Assembly: GCA_023898485.1 (NCBI GenBank)
Contig: CP060225.1
Coordinates: 124,001 to 188,000 of the forward strand
Length of the DNA: 64,000 nt
Direction of reading: 5' to 3'
Source of the DNA: Candidatus Peribacteria bacterium
GTDB lineage: Bacteria > Patescibacteriota > Gracilibacteria > Absconditabacterales > Absconditicoccaceae
Below the pieces are notes generated by a model. The model did no database searches and was not told the origin of the DNA. It was given only the letters and a program-made list of their open reading frames with translations. A program made the position numbers and the translations under genes. Positions 11,301 to 21,792 of this stretch are shown piece after piece (the stretch's first letter is position 1; each line of letters starts with the position of its first letter).

Positions 11301-13775
11301 GATACTATGGATCGAATATATTGTAGTTCATACGCATGAGATCGATCAGATAATAATGGATGTTTTTATGGTGATCATTATTATCCTGATACATATAGTG
11401 CCATAGGTGGTATGACAGGTGATGTAATGATCGGTGAAGATAATATGACAGGTACTGTTCTGACGATGTGATATCGAGAACCATACGATCTCACCGTGAC
11501 CAAATCGACCAGTAATACTGGTTCTGTGTATCCTGGAGATACTATCTATGTCACGACTACCATCTGTAATAATGGCACTGGTCGTAATGATATCCATCTC
11601 TCCGAAGATTATCTTCCTGACGTTGTCTTCGTATGAGAAGAAGTATCAACGCTCGGTGTCTCTTATACACTCGATGCGTCTAATGATGCTATTGTGTGGC
11701 ATGATATTTCGTTAGCACAGAATGAATGCAAATCAGTCACGACGAAATATGTAGTACAACAATTTGTTTCATCATGATTGCAACTAGTATTTGGTTCATC
11801 TGTAGGAAGTTCATGATTAGCTTCTTCTATGAGTACAGTACAGGCTGTTGCTACTGGTACTGTTATCGCTCTGACACCTGTGGTTTATACACCCTATGGT
11901 AATAAAGAAATCCTTGCATCAACATTTTATGCTGGTGATGAGATCATGTATCGTATCACCTATAGTAATCCTGGATCACTCACTGGTATTATGAATTTGT
12001 ATGATATCTATGAAGCTGGTCTCACTTTCTCAGGTGTCATTGCCTCTAGTCAGTGATTGGCGATTTCGGATCACGATCTAACTACTCGTACTTTGTCTTG
12101 GACAGGTGTAGTGGTTCCACCATATACAACCCATACAATCGATCTTTCGTTTGTTATCGCTGTGGATAAGATTGCCTTTGCTACTATTGAAAACGATTTT
12201 GTGTATGATATGTTTTTTGCTCCTCCAACTTATGTGACCGATATAAATAAATCTAATAACAATGCACAATTTGCTGGATCATATACACTCAATAGTATTA
12301 CTGGCTCTGTTCAAGATGATCTCTGATCACCTCTCTCTGATATAGAAGTATTTATATTCCAAGGTACGACACTAGTAGCGACTGGCATGACCTTGGCTGA
12401 TGGTTCGTTTGTGATAGATGGCTTATTCCCTGGAGATTATACTGTCAGTATCGGTGTACCTGTAGGATATATAGTGGATGATGTATTGCCGGGTACCATA
12501 CGACCTGGCACGACATTGGTAACTATGAGTGATCATTTTGTGGTAGGTTTTGATATGTATTCATCTGTGGTGGGAGATATGACTTTCGTACTTGCTGAGA
12601 CATCTCTTCCAGTGTGTGGTAACAATATCATAGAATCTGGAGAAACATGTGATGATGGAGGTCTCAATGGTCAAGCATGATCATGTAATCTGACCTGTGA
12701 TGGTCTCGTGACAGTATCTCTGTGTGGTAATGGAGTCGTAGATACTGGAGAACAATGTGATGATGGCAATACTGTCAACGGTGACGCGTGTAGTGCAGTA
12801 TGTCAGTATGAGTTACCATCATGTAGTTTGACTATCGATTCATATCAATCTACGAATCCTTTAAGTTTGACGATGAGTATAACTGGGTATGGTTTTGGTA
12901 CGATGCAGTATCTCTCATCTCTGTCGTATGGTGATGGTACTATGGCTGATGACCTTAATATAACGACCTTTACACATGCATATGATGATCGTGGTCCCTA
13001 TACTATCCAAGCAACAGTTGCTAATATTCTAAATTCTTCTCTCACTGCTACTTGTGATATCACCGTATGATCCAATCCTTCGGGAGGTAGTACATGATGA
13101 TGACCAGATGGATGGGTGGTTGGAACAGGCTCACATAACAGTGCTCCTGAGGTAGATCCTAGTATCTTTAACCCCAGTATAGATAGACAATGTTTTGTTC
13201 CATTGGATGAAGCTACTATCTATCAGTGAAATAATGTTACTCATCAATTCAGGACATCTCATCAATTCCTCTATAGTTATCTTCTAACAATGTGGAGAGG
13301 TACCGCTGATTATAGGCCTTTTGATTTGATTACGAGAGAGGAAGCTGCTAAGTTTATGGTTGAATTTGCTATCAATGTCTTGTGTAGAAAACCAACCTAT
13401 ACGTATACCAATCAATTTATTGATATTGAGGGTGTAGCAGATCCATCACTAATACCATACATCAAGGAATCATATGAATATGTAATCTTCCATGGTGATG
13501 GTGGTGGAGCATCGCATGGACAACCAACCACATTCCGCCCCAAGGATATGATCTCTGTTGATGAAATGATGGCAGTACTGGTAAGACTAGTGACTAATGA
13601 TTATAATGAGGCACCAGGAGAAGATTGGGCTCAGTATTATAGAGACTTTATGGATGATCATGTACTAACACCTTTGGTAGACCCTTTGAGAAATAATACG
13701 GCAAATACTATTTATGATCTATACAAACTCAACGAATATCGTAAAGAAGCAGTATGATTTGTTATCATAGAATAA
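8394..13775 (+). CDS. giant secreted surface protein: DUF11-like, CNA-B-like, DUF4215 and SLH-like domains
   Basis: About 1,790 residues across roughly 29 UGA codons, ending at TAA 13773-13775. The N-terminus is a signal peptide: basic start, long hydrophobic core, cleavage after Val-Tyr-Ala. DUF11/adhesin-like repeats occur near the start, around 11.5 kb and at 11.85-12.3 kb. A CNA-B/SdrD-like module follows near 12.3-12.5 kb. Two Cys-Gly-Asn-Asn/Gly...Cys-Asp-Asp-Gly units (DUF4215 type) lie near 12.6-12.8 kb, then a PKD-like part. After a Gly linker made of UGAs comes an SLH-like C-terminus (Thr-Arg-Glu-Glu-Ala-Ala-Lys-Phe). It is likely anchored to the wall or S-layer. ATG 8400 or 8301 are alternative starts. 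Confidence 0.85.
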
Positions 13776-13798
13776 TCGATTTTATTCCTGATAAACTT

Positions 13799-13832
13799 AA
13801 ATCCAGATCCTTTGTTTGGGGTCTGGATTTTT
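13799..13832 (+). terminator. intrinsic terminator of the giant surface protein gene
   Basis: AATCCAGATCC, short T/G loop, GGTCTGGATTTTT. A strong GC-containing stem with a T-tract, 24 nt after the stop codon. Confidence 0.8.
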
Positions 13833-14108
13833 CTATTATCAATTATGGTAAGCATGTATATGTTTACCTATACAAAAAATACCTCCCTGATAGAAAGGTA
13901 GGTCATTACTACAAATATATAGTCTTTGAGAAATTGATTATGTTATGTAACCATATCTTGTATATTTGGTTTTATATGTTTGTGATTCTGTCTTCTTGTT
14001 CAGGCCTTGTTGCTAATATTGTATTGATCAAGAAGTCACGATCATTATTGGTAATGGTTTTATTTCTGTATCTGGTGTATTTCAAATCCAGGCTCGAAGT
14101 GTTTTACC
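13833..14108. other. intergenic stretch with no convincing gene
   Basis: Between the giant surface protein gene (ends 13775) and the end of the minus-strand regulator gene there are 333 bases without a gene. Beyond the terminator at 13799-13832, a TACCT...AGGTA hairpin near 13880-13900 followed on the minus strand by a T-run could terminate the regulator gene. An open plus-strand frame crosses the region but overlaps both neighbours and shows no recognisable features. Confidence 0.5.
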
Positions 14109-14876
14109 TTATACTTCAACGACAAAACTGTATTTTCGTATGATCTCTTCTAGCTGTGCAGCGAATTTGCGATCGACGGTCAGTGCAATCTGGTGAAGAC
14201 GATTGAGTGAGGAGTGATGCTTGCCTAAGCGTACTATTGTGATGAGGTGATCTGTGTTGATGATCTTTTTGTACTTTTTGAGTGTGCGTTTGATGAGTTC
14301 TTGGGTGTATCATCGTGTGACGATATCTGGGTTGTAGAGTGATTCAAGCAGCGCAAGTTCCAGACTTGCTCTACGGAGTGCGCTTGTGCCGATTTTGATA
14401 TTTTCTGTCTGGCGATAGATATAAGGGAAGAGTGATCTTTTTTCTTGTGTGTAAGATTTGGTATAGATTTTTTTGTCCAAAAGGAGGACAGACGATCATT
14501 GGGAGTTCGGTGTGATGATTTCTATCGTTTCTGGTATGTGGTAGTCTCCTGTAATGAGTTCAAGAGCTTTGAGTCATCCAATATACCGACGACGCCCATA
14601 GGAGTCTGAGCACTGTTTTTTGAGAAGAGGTCGATAATATTTGTCGATGATTTGCTGATCGTCGATAGGCTCATCTGGTATGGTGGGTATAAAGAGGTCC
14701 TTTTTGATAGCGATGAGATGCCCTTGGTTTTTGGTGTGGTAGATGAGTTTGTAGAGTTTGGTGTCTGCATATTCTGTGCCCATGATTTTTTTTCCTATTT
14801 TTTTGAGGTCATCGATAGTGATGATCCTATTCTTTTTGCGTTGGATAATATTTTTGAACTCATCTCTTTTTGACAT
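14109..14876 (-). CDS. AbiEi-like transcriptional regulator (type IV antitoxin family)
   Basis: A 255-residue product over three UGA codons. The first ~65 residues are a basic winged-helix-like unit (Ile-Thr-Ile-Asp-Asp-Leu-Lys-Lys ... Tyr-His-Thr-Lys-Asn-Gln-Gly). Next come Arg-Arg-Tyr-Ile-Gly-Gly-Leu-Lys-Ala-Leu-Glu-Leu and a later Arg-Arg-Ala-Ser-Leu-Glu-Leu-Ala-Leu-Leu stretch. This layout resembles AbiEi antitoxin/regulators, which bind their own promoter. No AbiEii-like nucleotidyltransferase toxin lies next to it, so it may be an orphan. Direct repeats sit in its upstream region. The family call is by pattern only. Confidence 0.55.
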
Positions 14877-14917
14877 TATTTTGTATTCTTCTACTAAAAC
14901 ATGAATAAAATATAACT

Positions 14918-14957
14918 AATGTTTCCATCAAAATCAAGTCAATGTTTCCACTAAAAT
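14918..14957. promoter_or_regulatory. pair of 17-bp direct repeats, candidate operator
   Basis: AATGTTTCCATCAAAAT at 14918-14934 and AATGTTTCCACTAAAAT at 14941-14957 match at 15 of 17 positions with 23-bp spacing. A degenerate third copy starts near 14963. They lie between the divergent regulator gene and the 15037 gene, overlapping a minus-strand TTGACT. Autoregulation by the AbiEi-like protein is an inference. Confidence 0.45.
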
Positions 14958-14973
14958 TTTGTAATTGTTTCAC

Positions 14974-15001
14974 TTGATGTAAGGTGTATCTCCGCTATAG
15001 T
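14974..15001 (+). promoter_or_regulatory. candidate promoter of the 15037 gene
   Basis: TTGATG, 16-nt spacer, TATAGT, 36 nt upstream of the ATG. Confidence 0.5.
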
Positions 15002-15036
15002 GTAGTCACTCTTTTTATATTGGTATTGATCGTCTC

Positions 15037-15315
15037 ATGCAGCAGCTTACTCTTTTGGATCGTGGTAATATACTTCACGAGATCAGTACTGATGGTGTCC
15101 ATGCAGTGTTTGAAGATGTCGGTGAGGCTACCTATGATGTGACGCTTGATATCAATTCACAAAAATTTCTCATCCGTATGACAGCTGCTGCTGATCAGAT
15201 TGAGCAGTTTGAGATACGCGTAGCCAAATCGTTTTATGAGGTTACTAAGGATGTAATCTTGTTGCTTAAGAGAGTAGTGATGCAGTTGTGGCAGAAACTC
15301 TTATTAAGATCCTAA
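15037..15315 (+). CDS. small hypothetical protein
   Basis: 92 residues, no UGA codon. The first two thirds have alternating strand-like patterns (Gly-Val-His-Ala-Val-Phe-Glu-Asp and Ile-Arg-Met-Thr-Ala-Ala). The last third is amphipathic helix rich in Val, Leu and Lys. No family recognised. It has its own promoter-like sequence and is divergent from the AbiEi-like gene; it does not look like an AbiEii toxin. Confidence 0.55.
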   Translation: MQQLTLLDRGNILHEISTDGVHAVFEDVGEATYDVTLDINSQKFLIRMTAAADQIEQFEIRVAKSFYEVTKDVILLLKRVVMQLWQKLLLRS

Positions 15316-15406
15316 TTTTCTCTTGTGTATTAGTGTGATGTATGCGATATGATGAGTATACAAAATTAATGAATGTATCAACCCTTAGATTTTTGTAAAG
15401 AATCTC

Positions 15407-15434
15407 TTGCAATATGTATTTTTTTGGTTATGAT
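15407..15434 (+). promoter_or_regulatory. promoter of small-RNA unit 1
   Basis: TTGCAA (15407-15412), 16-nt spacer, TATGAT (15429-15434), preceded by TCTC as in units 2 and 3. Confidence 0.65.
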
Positions 15435-15440
15435 CGTTGC

Positions 15441-15531
15441 TAATCCTATCTGCAACCTCCTGTTGCACGTTAGGATGGTTTTTCATAGTTTTATGGTTTT
15501 TGAGGAGTCCTTTTAGGACTCCTTATTTTTT
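15441..15531 (+). ncRNA. candidate small RNA, unit 1 of 3
   Basis: A short unit about 90 nt long between its own promoter and a terminator, with no plausible reading frame. Its first hairpin pairs ATCCTA with TAGGAT and, inside, TGCAAC with GTTGCA (15443-15476). The end is a perfect 9-bp stem, AGGAGTCCT/AGGACTCCT (15503-15523), followed by a T-run. The transcript start is inferred from the -10 box. Confidence 0.55.
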
Positions 15532-15645
15532 GATGGTGAAAAAATGAAAGTATGCTATTGGTATTGCGTGAAGAAAGAAATTATAATCAAAAAAAGAACA
15601 CTAAAATAGTGTCCCCCTAACGGTATGATTTGTGTGCGATTGCTC

Positions 15646-15673
15646 TTGCAATATAGTTCTTTTTGGTTATAAT
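15646..15673 (+). promoter_or_regulatory. promoter of small-RNA unit 2
   Basis: TTGCAA (15646-15651), 16-nt spacer, perfect TATAAT (15668-15673). Confidence 0.7.
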
Positions 15674-15679
15674 ATCTTT

Positions 15680-15765
15680 GCTGGGATATTACTTCTTCTT
15701 TTTCTTCTTAATATCATACTATAAATCCCAGCTTGGAAGTCTTTTTTAAGGCTTCCTTTTCTTTA
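15680..15765 (+). ncRNA. candidate small RNA, unit 2 of 3
   Basis: Same architecture as unit 1 with unrelated sequence. GCTGGGA (15680-15686) pairs with TCCCAGC (15726-15732) around a pyrimidine-rich loop. The terminator GGAAGTCTT/AAGGCTTCC (15735-15756, one U-G pair) is followed by TTTTCTTT. No reading frame of note. Confidence 0.55.
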
Positions 15766-15877
15766 TGATGAAAATTCTTTTCCTAATAATATAGAGCCTT
15801 TCAGCGCTTTGGAATGGTGTGAAGTAATGAGGTGTAGTAATGTTTTTCTAGATTTGTAATATTTTTGTAAAAATCTC

Positions 15878-15905
15878 TTGCAAAGGGGATATTTTTTTAT
15901 AGTAT
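15878..15905 (+). promoter_or_regulatory. promoter of small-RNA unit 3
   Basis: TTGCAA (15878-15883), 16-nt spacer, TAGTAT (15900-15905), preceded by TCTC. Confidence 0.6.
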
Positions 15906-15911
15906 TATTTC

Positions 15912-15981
15912 CACAGGGGTTTTTATGTTTCCAGACTTCATGGTCTGGAAAAGGATACTTTATATTAAAGTATCCTTTTTT
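15912..15981 (+). ncRNA. candidate small RNA, unit 3 of 3
   Basis: TTCCAGAC/GTCTGGAA hairpin (15929-15950), then a perfect 12-bp terminator stem AAGGATACTTTA/TAAAGTATCCTT (15951-15977) with a T6 tail. The promoter, hairpin, terminator order repeats that of units 1 and 2. The whole stretch 15316-16077 holds no convincing protein gene. Confidence 0.55.
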
Positions 15982-16029
15982 GTTATATAGAAAAATATTA
16001 TAATAGAAAAATATTATACAGAAAATGTA

Positions 16030-16046
16030 GATCACTTTGTGTGATC
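16030..16046 (-). terminator. probable terminator of the 16078-16758 gene
   Basis: GATCAC, five-base loop, GTGATC. On the minus strand it is followed by a moderately T-rich stretch. It lies 32 nt after the stop codon. Confidence 0.45.
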
Positions 16047-16077
16047 CTGTGATGTTGTCTGTGTCTGGACAACTTTT

Positions 16078-16758
16078 TTATGTAATCTTTTTCGTCATTA
16101 TTCCAGAAAAGACGTTTACTATTCTTTGTTTGATTGATTTGGTGTTGTTGTTCGATGGGAGGAACATACTGTTATATTTTTCCGTAAGGATGACATTGTT
16201 GTTGTTGGTATCAGAGAAATTTTCCATTATGTCTTCAAAATCAGTTCCTGTGAGTGCTTGGCACAACATTGGATCAGAGTTTTGTACTGGTATGTAGATC
16301 ATGTGTGACTGGATGCGAAATGTACCCTCTTTTCACTTTCTTACAGTGAGATAGACGTTCACTGATCCTGGTTCTTGTGTAGCGCTTTGTTCGCGCTTGT
16401 ATTGTATGAATCCCAAGAGATTATCATACTGTTTTTGTTCTATTGGGAATGTGTTTGCTGGTGATTCTGGCTGATTATTATCATGAAATATTCCGGAGAG
16501 ATGTTTTTTGTGTACGAGGAATGATACCTTTTCACCGTCTTGCAGTGATGATAACGTTCTCAGAGACATAGTGTGCATATTTTCATCTTTGAGTAGCCAT
16601 TGTCTAATAGACTCATCACACTCAAACTTGTCTATCACATCAGTGAGGATATAGAATATATCTTGATCTGATAATTTGCGTGTTTGTTGTGGTGATTGGT
16701 ATCATGCTGAAGATGGTACACTATTTGATCCTGATTCTGGTGTTTTTCCTCCATTCAT
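16078..16758 (-). CDS. hypothetical protein downstream of the repeat surface protein
   Basis: 226 residues over two UGA codons, ending at TAA. The first ~35 residues are low-complexity (Ser, Gln, Pro). The rest is mixed and hydrophilic, with no signal peptide or membrane helix. No family recognised. It starts 36 nt after the stop of the large secreted repeat protein on the same strand, so the two are probably co-transcribed. A link to its secretion or anchoring is possible but unsupported. Confidence 0.6.
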
Positions 16759-16794
16759 TTGGATATATTTTTGAGAATAAAAGAAGGGTGGTTT

Positions 16795-19566
16795 CTACTG
16801 CTTGACGATAGTCAGTCGTCCATATTTTTTGTCATAGGTGAGCACGGATACTCTATATGTACCTGCGGGGAGATGGCTGATATCTGTTGTACGTGTGCCT
16901 ACTCTGTTACTATTTGCATCTAAGATCAGCTTTATCTCATTATCATCGAGCATTCTGTCGTTGTATCTGATATCAAAAGATCCATTCGTAGGATTGGGAT
17001 AGATAGTGGTATTGGCTGCAGATATTTCAGCGTGGATGCTCGTGGGTAATGGTTGTACTTCTATAGTTAGTGTCCCTGGTGTTGCAAACTGTTGTCCTTG
17101 TGTATCTTCTGCCTGGTAGAGGATAGTCGCTGAACCAGTGAAAGTACTAGCAGCAGTAAACACTATTTTGTTATTGACTATGCTAGCTGTACCTGCATTG
17201 CTTGGAGTGATAGATACCACCTCTGTCAGTGTCAGTGGACCTTCTGCGTCGAAATCATTGGCAAGCACATCTACTGTGACTGATTGTCATTGTATGACGG
17301 TGTCTGCATCTGGTGTAGAAGTGGGAGTAGTATTAGCACTTCCACTAATACTAAACCCACCACTCAATGGATTATTCACATCAGTGTCTGTACCTGTTCC
17401 ATTCAGAGTAAATGTAGCTGCTGTTGGTGTAAATGTCACTTGTAATGTTGCGGGATTGGTGATTATATTACTTACTCCTGTACTAGTGGCAATATTCAGA
17501 TCACTCAATGCTTCACTACTGGTCAATGTCACTGTCATAGGTGTACCAATGGTTCCCTGTAGTCCTGTGATACTATTAATGGTTGGTGGAGTATTTGCTA
17601 CATTAGCACTTCCACTAATACTAAACCCACCACTCAATGGATTATTCACATCAGTGTCTGTACCTGTTCCATTCAGAGTAAATGTAGCTGCTGTTGGTGT
17701 AAATGTCACTTGTAATGTTGCGGGATTGGTGATTATATTACTTACTCCTGTACTAGTGGCAATATTCAGATCACTCAATGCTTCACTACTGGTCAATGTC
17801 ACTGTCATAGGTGTACCAATGGTTCCCTGTAGTCCTGTGATACTATTAATGGTTGGTGGAGTATTTGCTACATTAGCACTTCCACTAATACTAAACCCAC
17901 CACTCAATGGATTATTCACATCAGTGTCTGTACCTGTTCCATTCAGAGTAAATGTAGCTGCTGTTGGTGTAAATGTCACTTGTAATGTTGCGGGATTGGT
18001 GATTATATTACTTACTCCTGTACTAGTGGCAATATTCAGATCACTCAATGCTTCACTACTGGTCAATGTCACTGTCATAGGTGTACCAATGGTTCCCTGT
18101 AGTCCTGTGATACTATTAATGGTTGGTGGAGTATTTGCTACATTAGCACTTCCACTAATACTAAACCCACCACTCAATGGATTATTCACATCAGTGTCTG
18201 TACCTGTTCCATTCAGAGTAAATGTAGCTGCTGTTGGTGTAAATGTCACTTGTAATGTTGCGGGATTGGTGATTATATTACTTACTCCTGTACTAGTGGC
18301 AATATTCAGATCACTCAATGCTTCACTACTGGTCAATGTCACTGTCATAGGTGTACCAATGGTTCCCTGTAGTCCTGTGATACTATTAATGGTTGGTGGA
18401 GTATTTGCTACATTAGCACTTCCACTAATACTAAACCCACCACTCAATGGATTATTCACATCAGTGTCTGTACCTGTTCCATTCAGAGTAAATGTAGCTG
18501 CTGTTGGTGTAAATGTCACTTGTAATGTTGCGGGATTGGTGATTATATTACTTACTCCTGTACTAGTGGCAATATTCAGATCACTCAATGCTTCACTACT
18601 GGTCAATGTCACTGTCATAGGTGTACCAATGGTTCCCTGTAGTCCTGTGATACTATTAATGGTTGGTGGAGTATTTGCTACTACATCAGCTACCTTGGAT
18701 TTTACGCGTAATGTTGGTGGTACTCCAATAAGGGTTGCATAGAGAGAGTCTGGACTTGTGTCAGTATTGAGCAAAGGAGACGAGCTTACGTGATCTCGTG
18801 TAATTACGTTTCCACTGAAACCTGGCTTGGGATATACATTTTCTACTGTAAATGCTGTATTGATATTTTGTAATTGTGCTGTGAGGTTGTTTTTTGACTC
18901 TTCTACACTGATTATACCATCATTGTTGGTATCTGCAGTCTGAGGTATAGTAAATATTGTGTCTGATTGTCGTGTAGGAGACAGAGTACCATCTATTATG
19001 TTTTCAAGACCGACTACATTACTTCCCATATTACTTGTATCGTCTGTATTCATAGTATTGTCAAATTCTATACCATTTCCTGGTCCTCCCATATCTGCAA
19101 ATATTTGACTAATGCCTGATCCTGTTGTATTAGTAACATCAAAATTTCGTCCGACATGATCATTGCTCCAATCATTGCGAGAAAACATTTTTCGCCCTCC
19201 TATGCCTCGATTATCTATATTATCTCCAGGTATTCGACCCTGGATGCTGTGGTGATCGCTACTGGGATCATCAAGGCTAAAAGCCTGATCTATAATGATG
19301 ACCATCCTTTCATTGCCAGGAAAACGGTAGAGCGTCATAGGAATATCATTGCCATTGACGGTTTTGGTTGTGTGGCCAATGATGATGGCGTTACTTATGT
19401 CTTCGGTGACATTATTGGTGAGAAGCGTTGTGTTATCAGCAAGGAAGACCTTCTGTTGCTGTGCTGATGATTGTTCTGCTGCTTGGAGCGCACGAGGTCA
19501 GAGTAGACCACTTCCTACGAGGAAGGTTCCTATTTTGAGCCATTGGCTAAGTTTGGACTTGGACAT
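16795..19566 (-). CDS. secreted repeat protein with Por/T9SS-like C-terminal sorting domain
   Basis: 923 residues over two UGA codons. Residues 1-30 form a signal peptide (Lys-rich start, Leu/Val/Gly core with one UGA-encoded Gly, Ala-Leu-Gln-Ala-Ala end). The N-terminal ~300 residues include a calcium-loop-like Asp-Thr-Asn-Asp-Gly-Ile-Ile. Five identical 90-residue Ig-like repeats starting Asn-Thr-Pro-Pro-Thr-Ile-Asn follow. Next is a cadherin/VCBS-like module (Val-Leu-Ala-Asn-Asp-Phe-Asp). The last ~75 residues match the T9SS type A sorting domain (Tyr-Pro-Asn-Pro-Thr-Asn-Gly-Ser-Phe ... Leu-Pro-Ala-Gly-Thr-Tyr). Export route and anchoring are unknown. Confidence 0.85.
17332..18681 (-). repeat. 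five identical 270-bp tandem repeats
   Basis: Units begin about 17341, 17611, 17881, 18151 and 18421 (plus-strand phase). By eye the copies are base-for-base identical. 1,350 bp equals exactly five units. Each encodes one 90-residue Ig-like domain. The unit length is a multiple of three, so copy number can change without a frameshift. Confidence 0.95.
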
Positions 19567-19816
19567 GGGTGCTATATCAAGTTAGATATGATAAAAACAG
19601 TATCCTTCTCGTGGCAGTATATCTATCCTCCTCGTGTATGTCAAGCGGAGAAGTAGTGTCTGTGATGATTTTTTGCTATACTATGTATATCACTTGGACG
19701 ATATATCGTCAAGCACAAATAGATGATAAGTGCTTGTATCTAGGTCGTGAGTGTCGTAGATTGGGGTAGTAGTGGTGAGCTGTGTGGTTTTTAGTATTTT
19801 CAATCATTATCCATCT

Positions 19817-21739
19817 ATGGTCGTATCATCATGGGTCAAGCGAAGTATCATCGGTCTGGGAGGCTGTATCGGTCTGGGTGTGGGTCGATCACAGATCGTC
19901 CTCCCTGGTAGTCAATATGTCCAAAACTTGACCCAGACGGTCAAGGACTCGTGGATCCTGGATACGAATGGTCAGCCACTGATTAGGCTCCATGATACGA
20001 GTGCTGACAGTAGCAACCGGATCTCTATCCCGCCGGGAGCGCTGCGTGATCAGTCGGTGGTGGCAGATGATATCGATCGATCGACCGCTCCTGCAGGCGA
20101 GACCTATGACTGTGGTAGTGGTATCCTGCGCGGCGTGGAGAGTGATGGTCGCGTGAGCTGTGGCAGCTACGCAGTCGGTGGATCACTCTGGGAGAGTACT
20201 GATGAGGGACAGGCGAGTATCTATTATGGCACAACAACTCAGAGCGACATAGTCTCTGTTGGTTCTCATCCGAGCTTGATCCCTTTGTCAGCCAATTTTA
20301 GTGAGGGAGTGTATGCGAGTGGTGATATACAGACGCAGACATCGCTTGTGCGAGGTGATGGGGTGATGGAGCTGACTGCTCCCGGGACGTATCTCGTGAG
20401 TGCTCCTCGTGGTGGTGTGCTTGCGTGGCTCGGTGTCGCGCAGGCAGCTGATCCAGTCGATGCGGCAGTGCTTGCTCATCGTGTGCCACTGGCTATAGGT
20501 CAGGTATTTTTGAATCCTGCGTATTCTACTCCAGCATCAGTCGGTGTAGCGAAGACTGATCCACAGCAGTGACTGGACGTGGGTGGTGATGCGATCATCG
20601 ATGGTGCACTGTATCTGAGATCATGAGATGCTCGTGGTGCAGTCTGGGTGAGTCATCTCGTAGATGGATCATGGATCAGTACGAAGCAGTCGAGTGGTTC
20701 ATCTGTGTTTGGTATGATAGCACCGAGAGTAGTCATAGGTAGACAGGAGTCGACATCTGCTCCTATCGAGCAGACTGATGCACAGCTGGATGTGCTGGGT
20801 ACGATGAGTATACAGGATGGCGTCATAGACTTTAGTCAGTTTGGTCCTGATGCTCCTGCTGTCGGACAGCTCTTAGCGACGAGTGATATACCTGCGGAGT
20901 GTGTCGCACTGTCACTCGATGATCAGTGATATGTGGTACTGGTGAATATATGTGCTGGTGGATGATATTCTCCCCTGGATGATTTCGTCACAACATGGGA
21001 GACAACTACTGCTGGTGAATCTATTACTATACCTACGAGTGCAGAAGATGGATCTAATTATGTCTATAATTATGATTTGGATTGTGATAATGATGGTGTG
21101 TTTGAGCAGACAGGACTTACGAGAGATGCAACCTGTACGTATGCTACGCCTGGTCTTCATACGGTTAGAATTACTGGTCAATTTCCTCATTTCTATTTGT
21201 TTAATGATGATTATAGTCGTTTACATCTTCAACCTAATCATTCTGATAATTATCTTATTCCAAATGAACATCCATTTATGGATTGACCACATAAACAACT
21301 TCGCATTGTTAATCAGCGATGATCTATACAGTGGAAATCAATGAGATGATCTTTCTTTTGTGCTGCTTGTGATTCTAATGCGCTGACAAATACTTTTTCT
21401 ATAACTGCTGCTGATTTACCTAATCTATCTCAGGTGACAGATATGAGTTTTACTTTTTCTCAAGCATCTCGGGGTATTGGTGCACCTAATATTAATTCAT
21501 GGAATACTAGTAATATCCAGTTCATGACAGCATTGTTTGCGCAATCAAATTTTGACCAATCTATCAGTAGTCGAGATACTACCTCTGTTGTTAATATGGA
21601 TGCATTGTTTTGGTGATCCGCATTTGATCAAGATATTTCTTCACGGTGTGTGTCGCAGATATCATCTGAACCTTCTTATTTTTCTGACTACTCTCCATTG
21701 ATAGCTTCTTATAAGCCAGTGCGAGGTACCTGTCCTTAG
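19817..21739 (+). CDS. surface protein with fibre-like N-terminus, PKD-like and BspA/DUF285 regions
   Basis: 640 residues over about ten UGA codons. A basic start and hydrophobic Gly/Ile/Leu stretch (residues 8-25) suggest a signal peptide or anchor. The long middle is Gly/Ser/Asp-rich with fibre-like strand repeats. A PKD-like part follows, with Asp-Leu-Asp-Cys-Asp-Asn-Asp-Gly and Tyr-Ala-Thr-Pro-Gly-Leu-His-Thr-Val. The C-terminus is a BspA-type (DUF285) leucine-rich surface repeat: Asn-Ser-Trp-Asn-Thr-Ser-Asn and Phe-Asp-Gln-Ser-Ile units. It is the first of three similar surface genes in a row and is 54 nt from the next. Confidence 0.75.
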
Positions 21740-21792
21740 TCTCGTGATAGTACATACTACAATTTATTTTTACTGTTTTCTGTGGTTTATCG

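Noticed and set aside
13754..14143. A plus-strand gene of about 129 codons
   Set aside because: It starts inside the end of the giant surface gene, runs through its terminator and overlaps the regulator gene on the other strand, with no domain features.
17332..18681. CRISPR array
   Set aside because: The 270-bp units are contiguous, coding and have no spacers. No cas genes are present.
17138..18742. A 534-codon open frame on the plus strand across the repeat array
   Set aside because: It is the opposite-strand shadow of the five identical repeats; a 270-bp unit stays in phase on both strands. The minus-strand reading has a signal peptide, known domains and a proper end.
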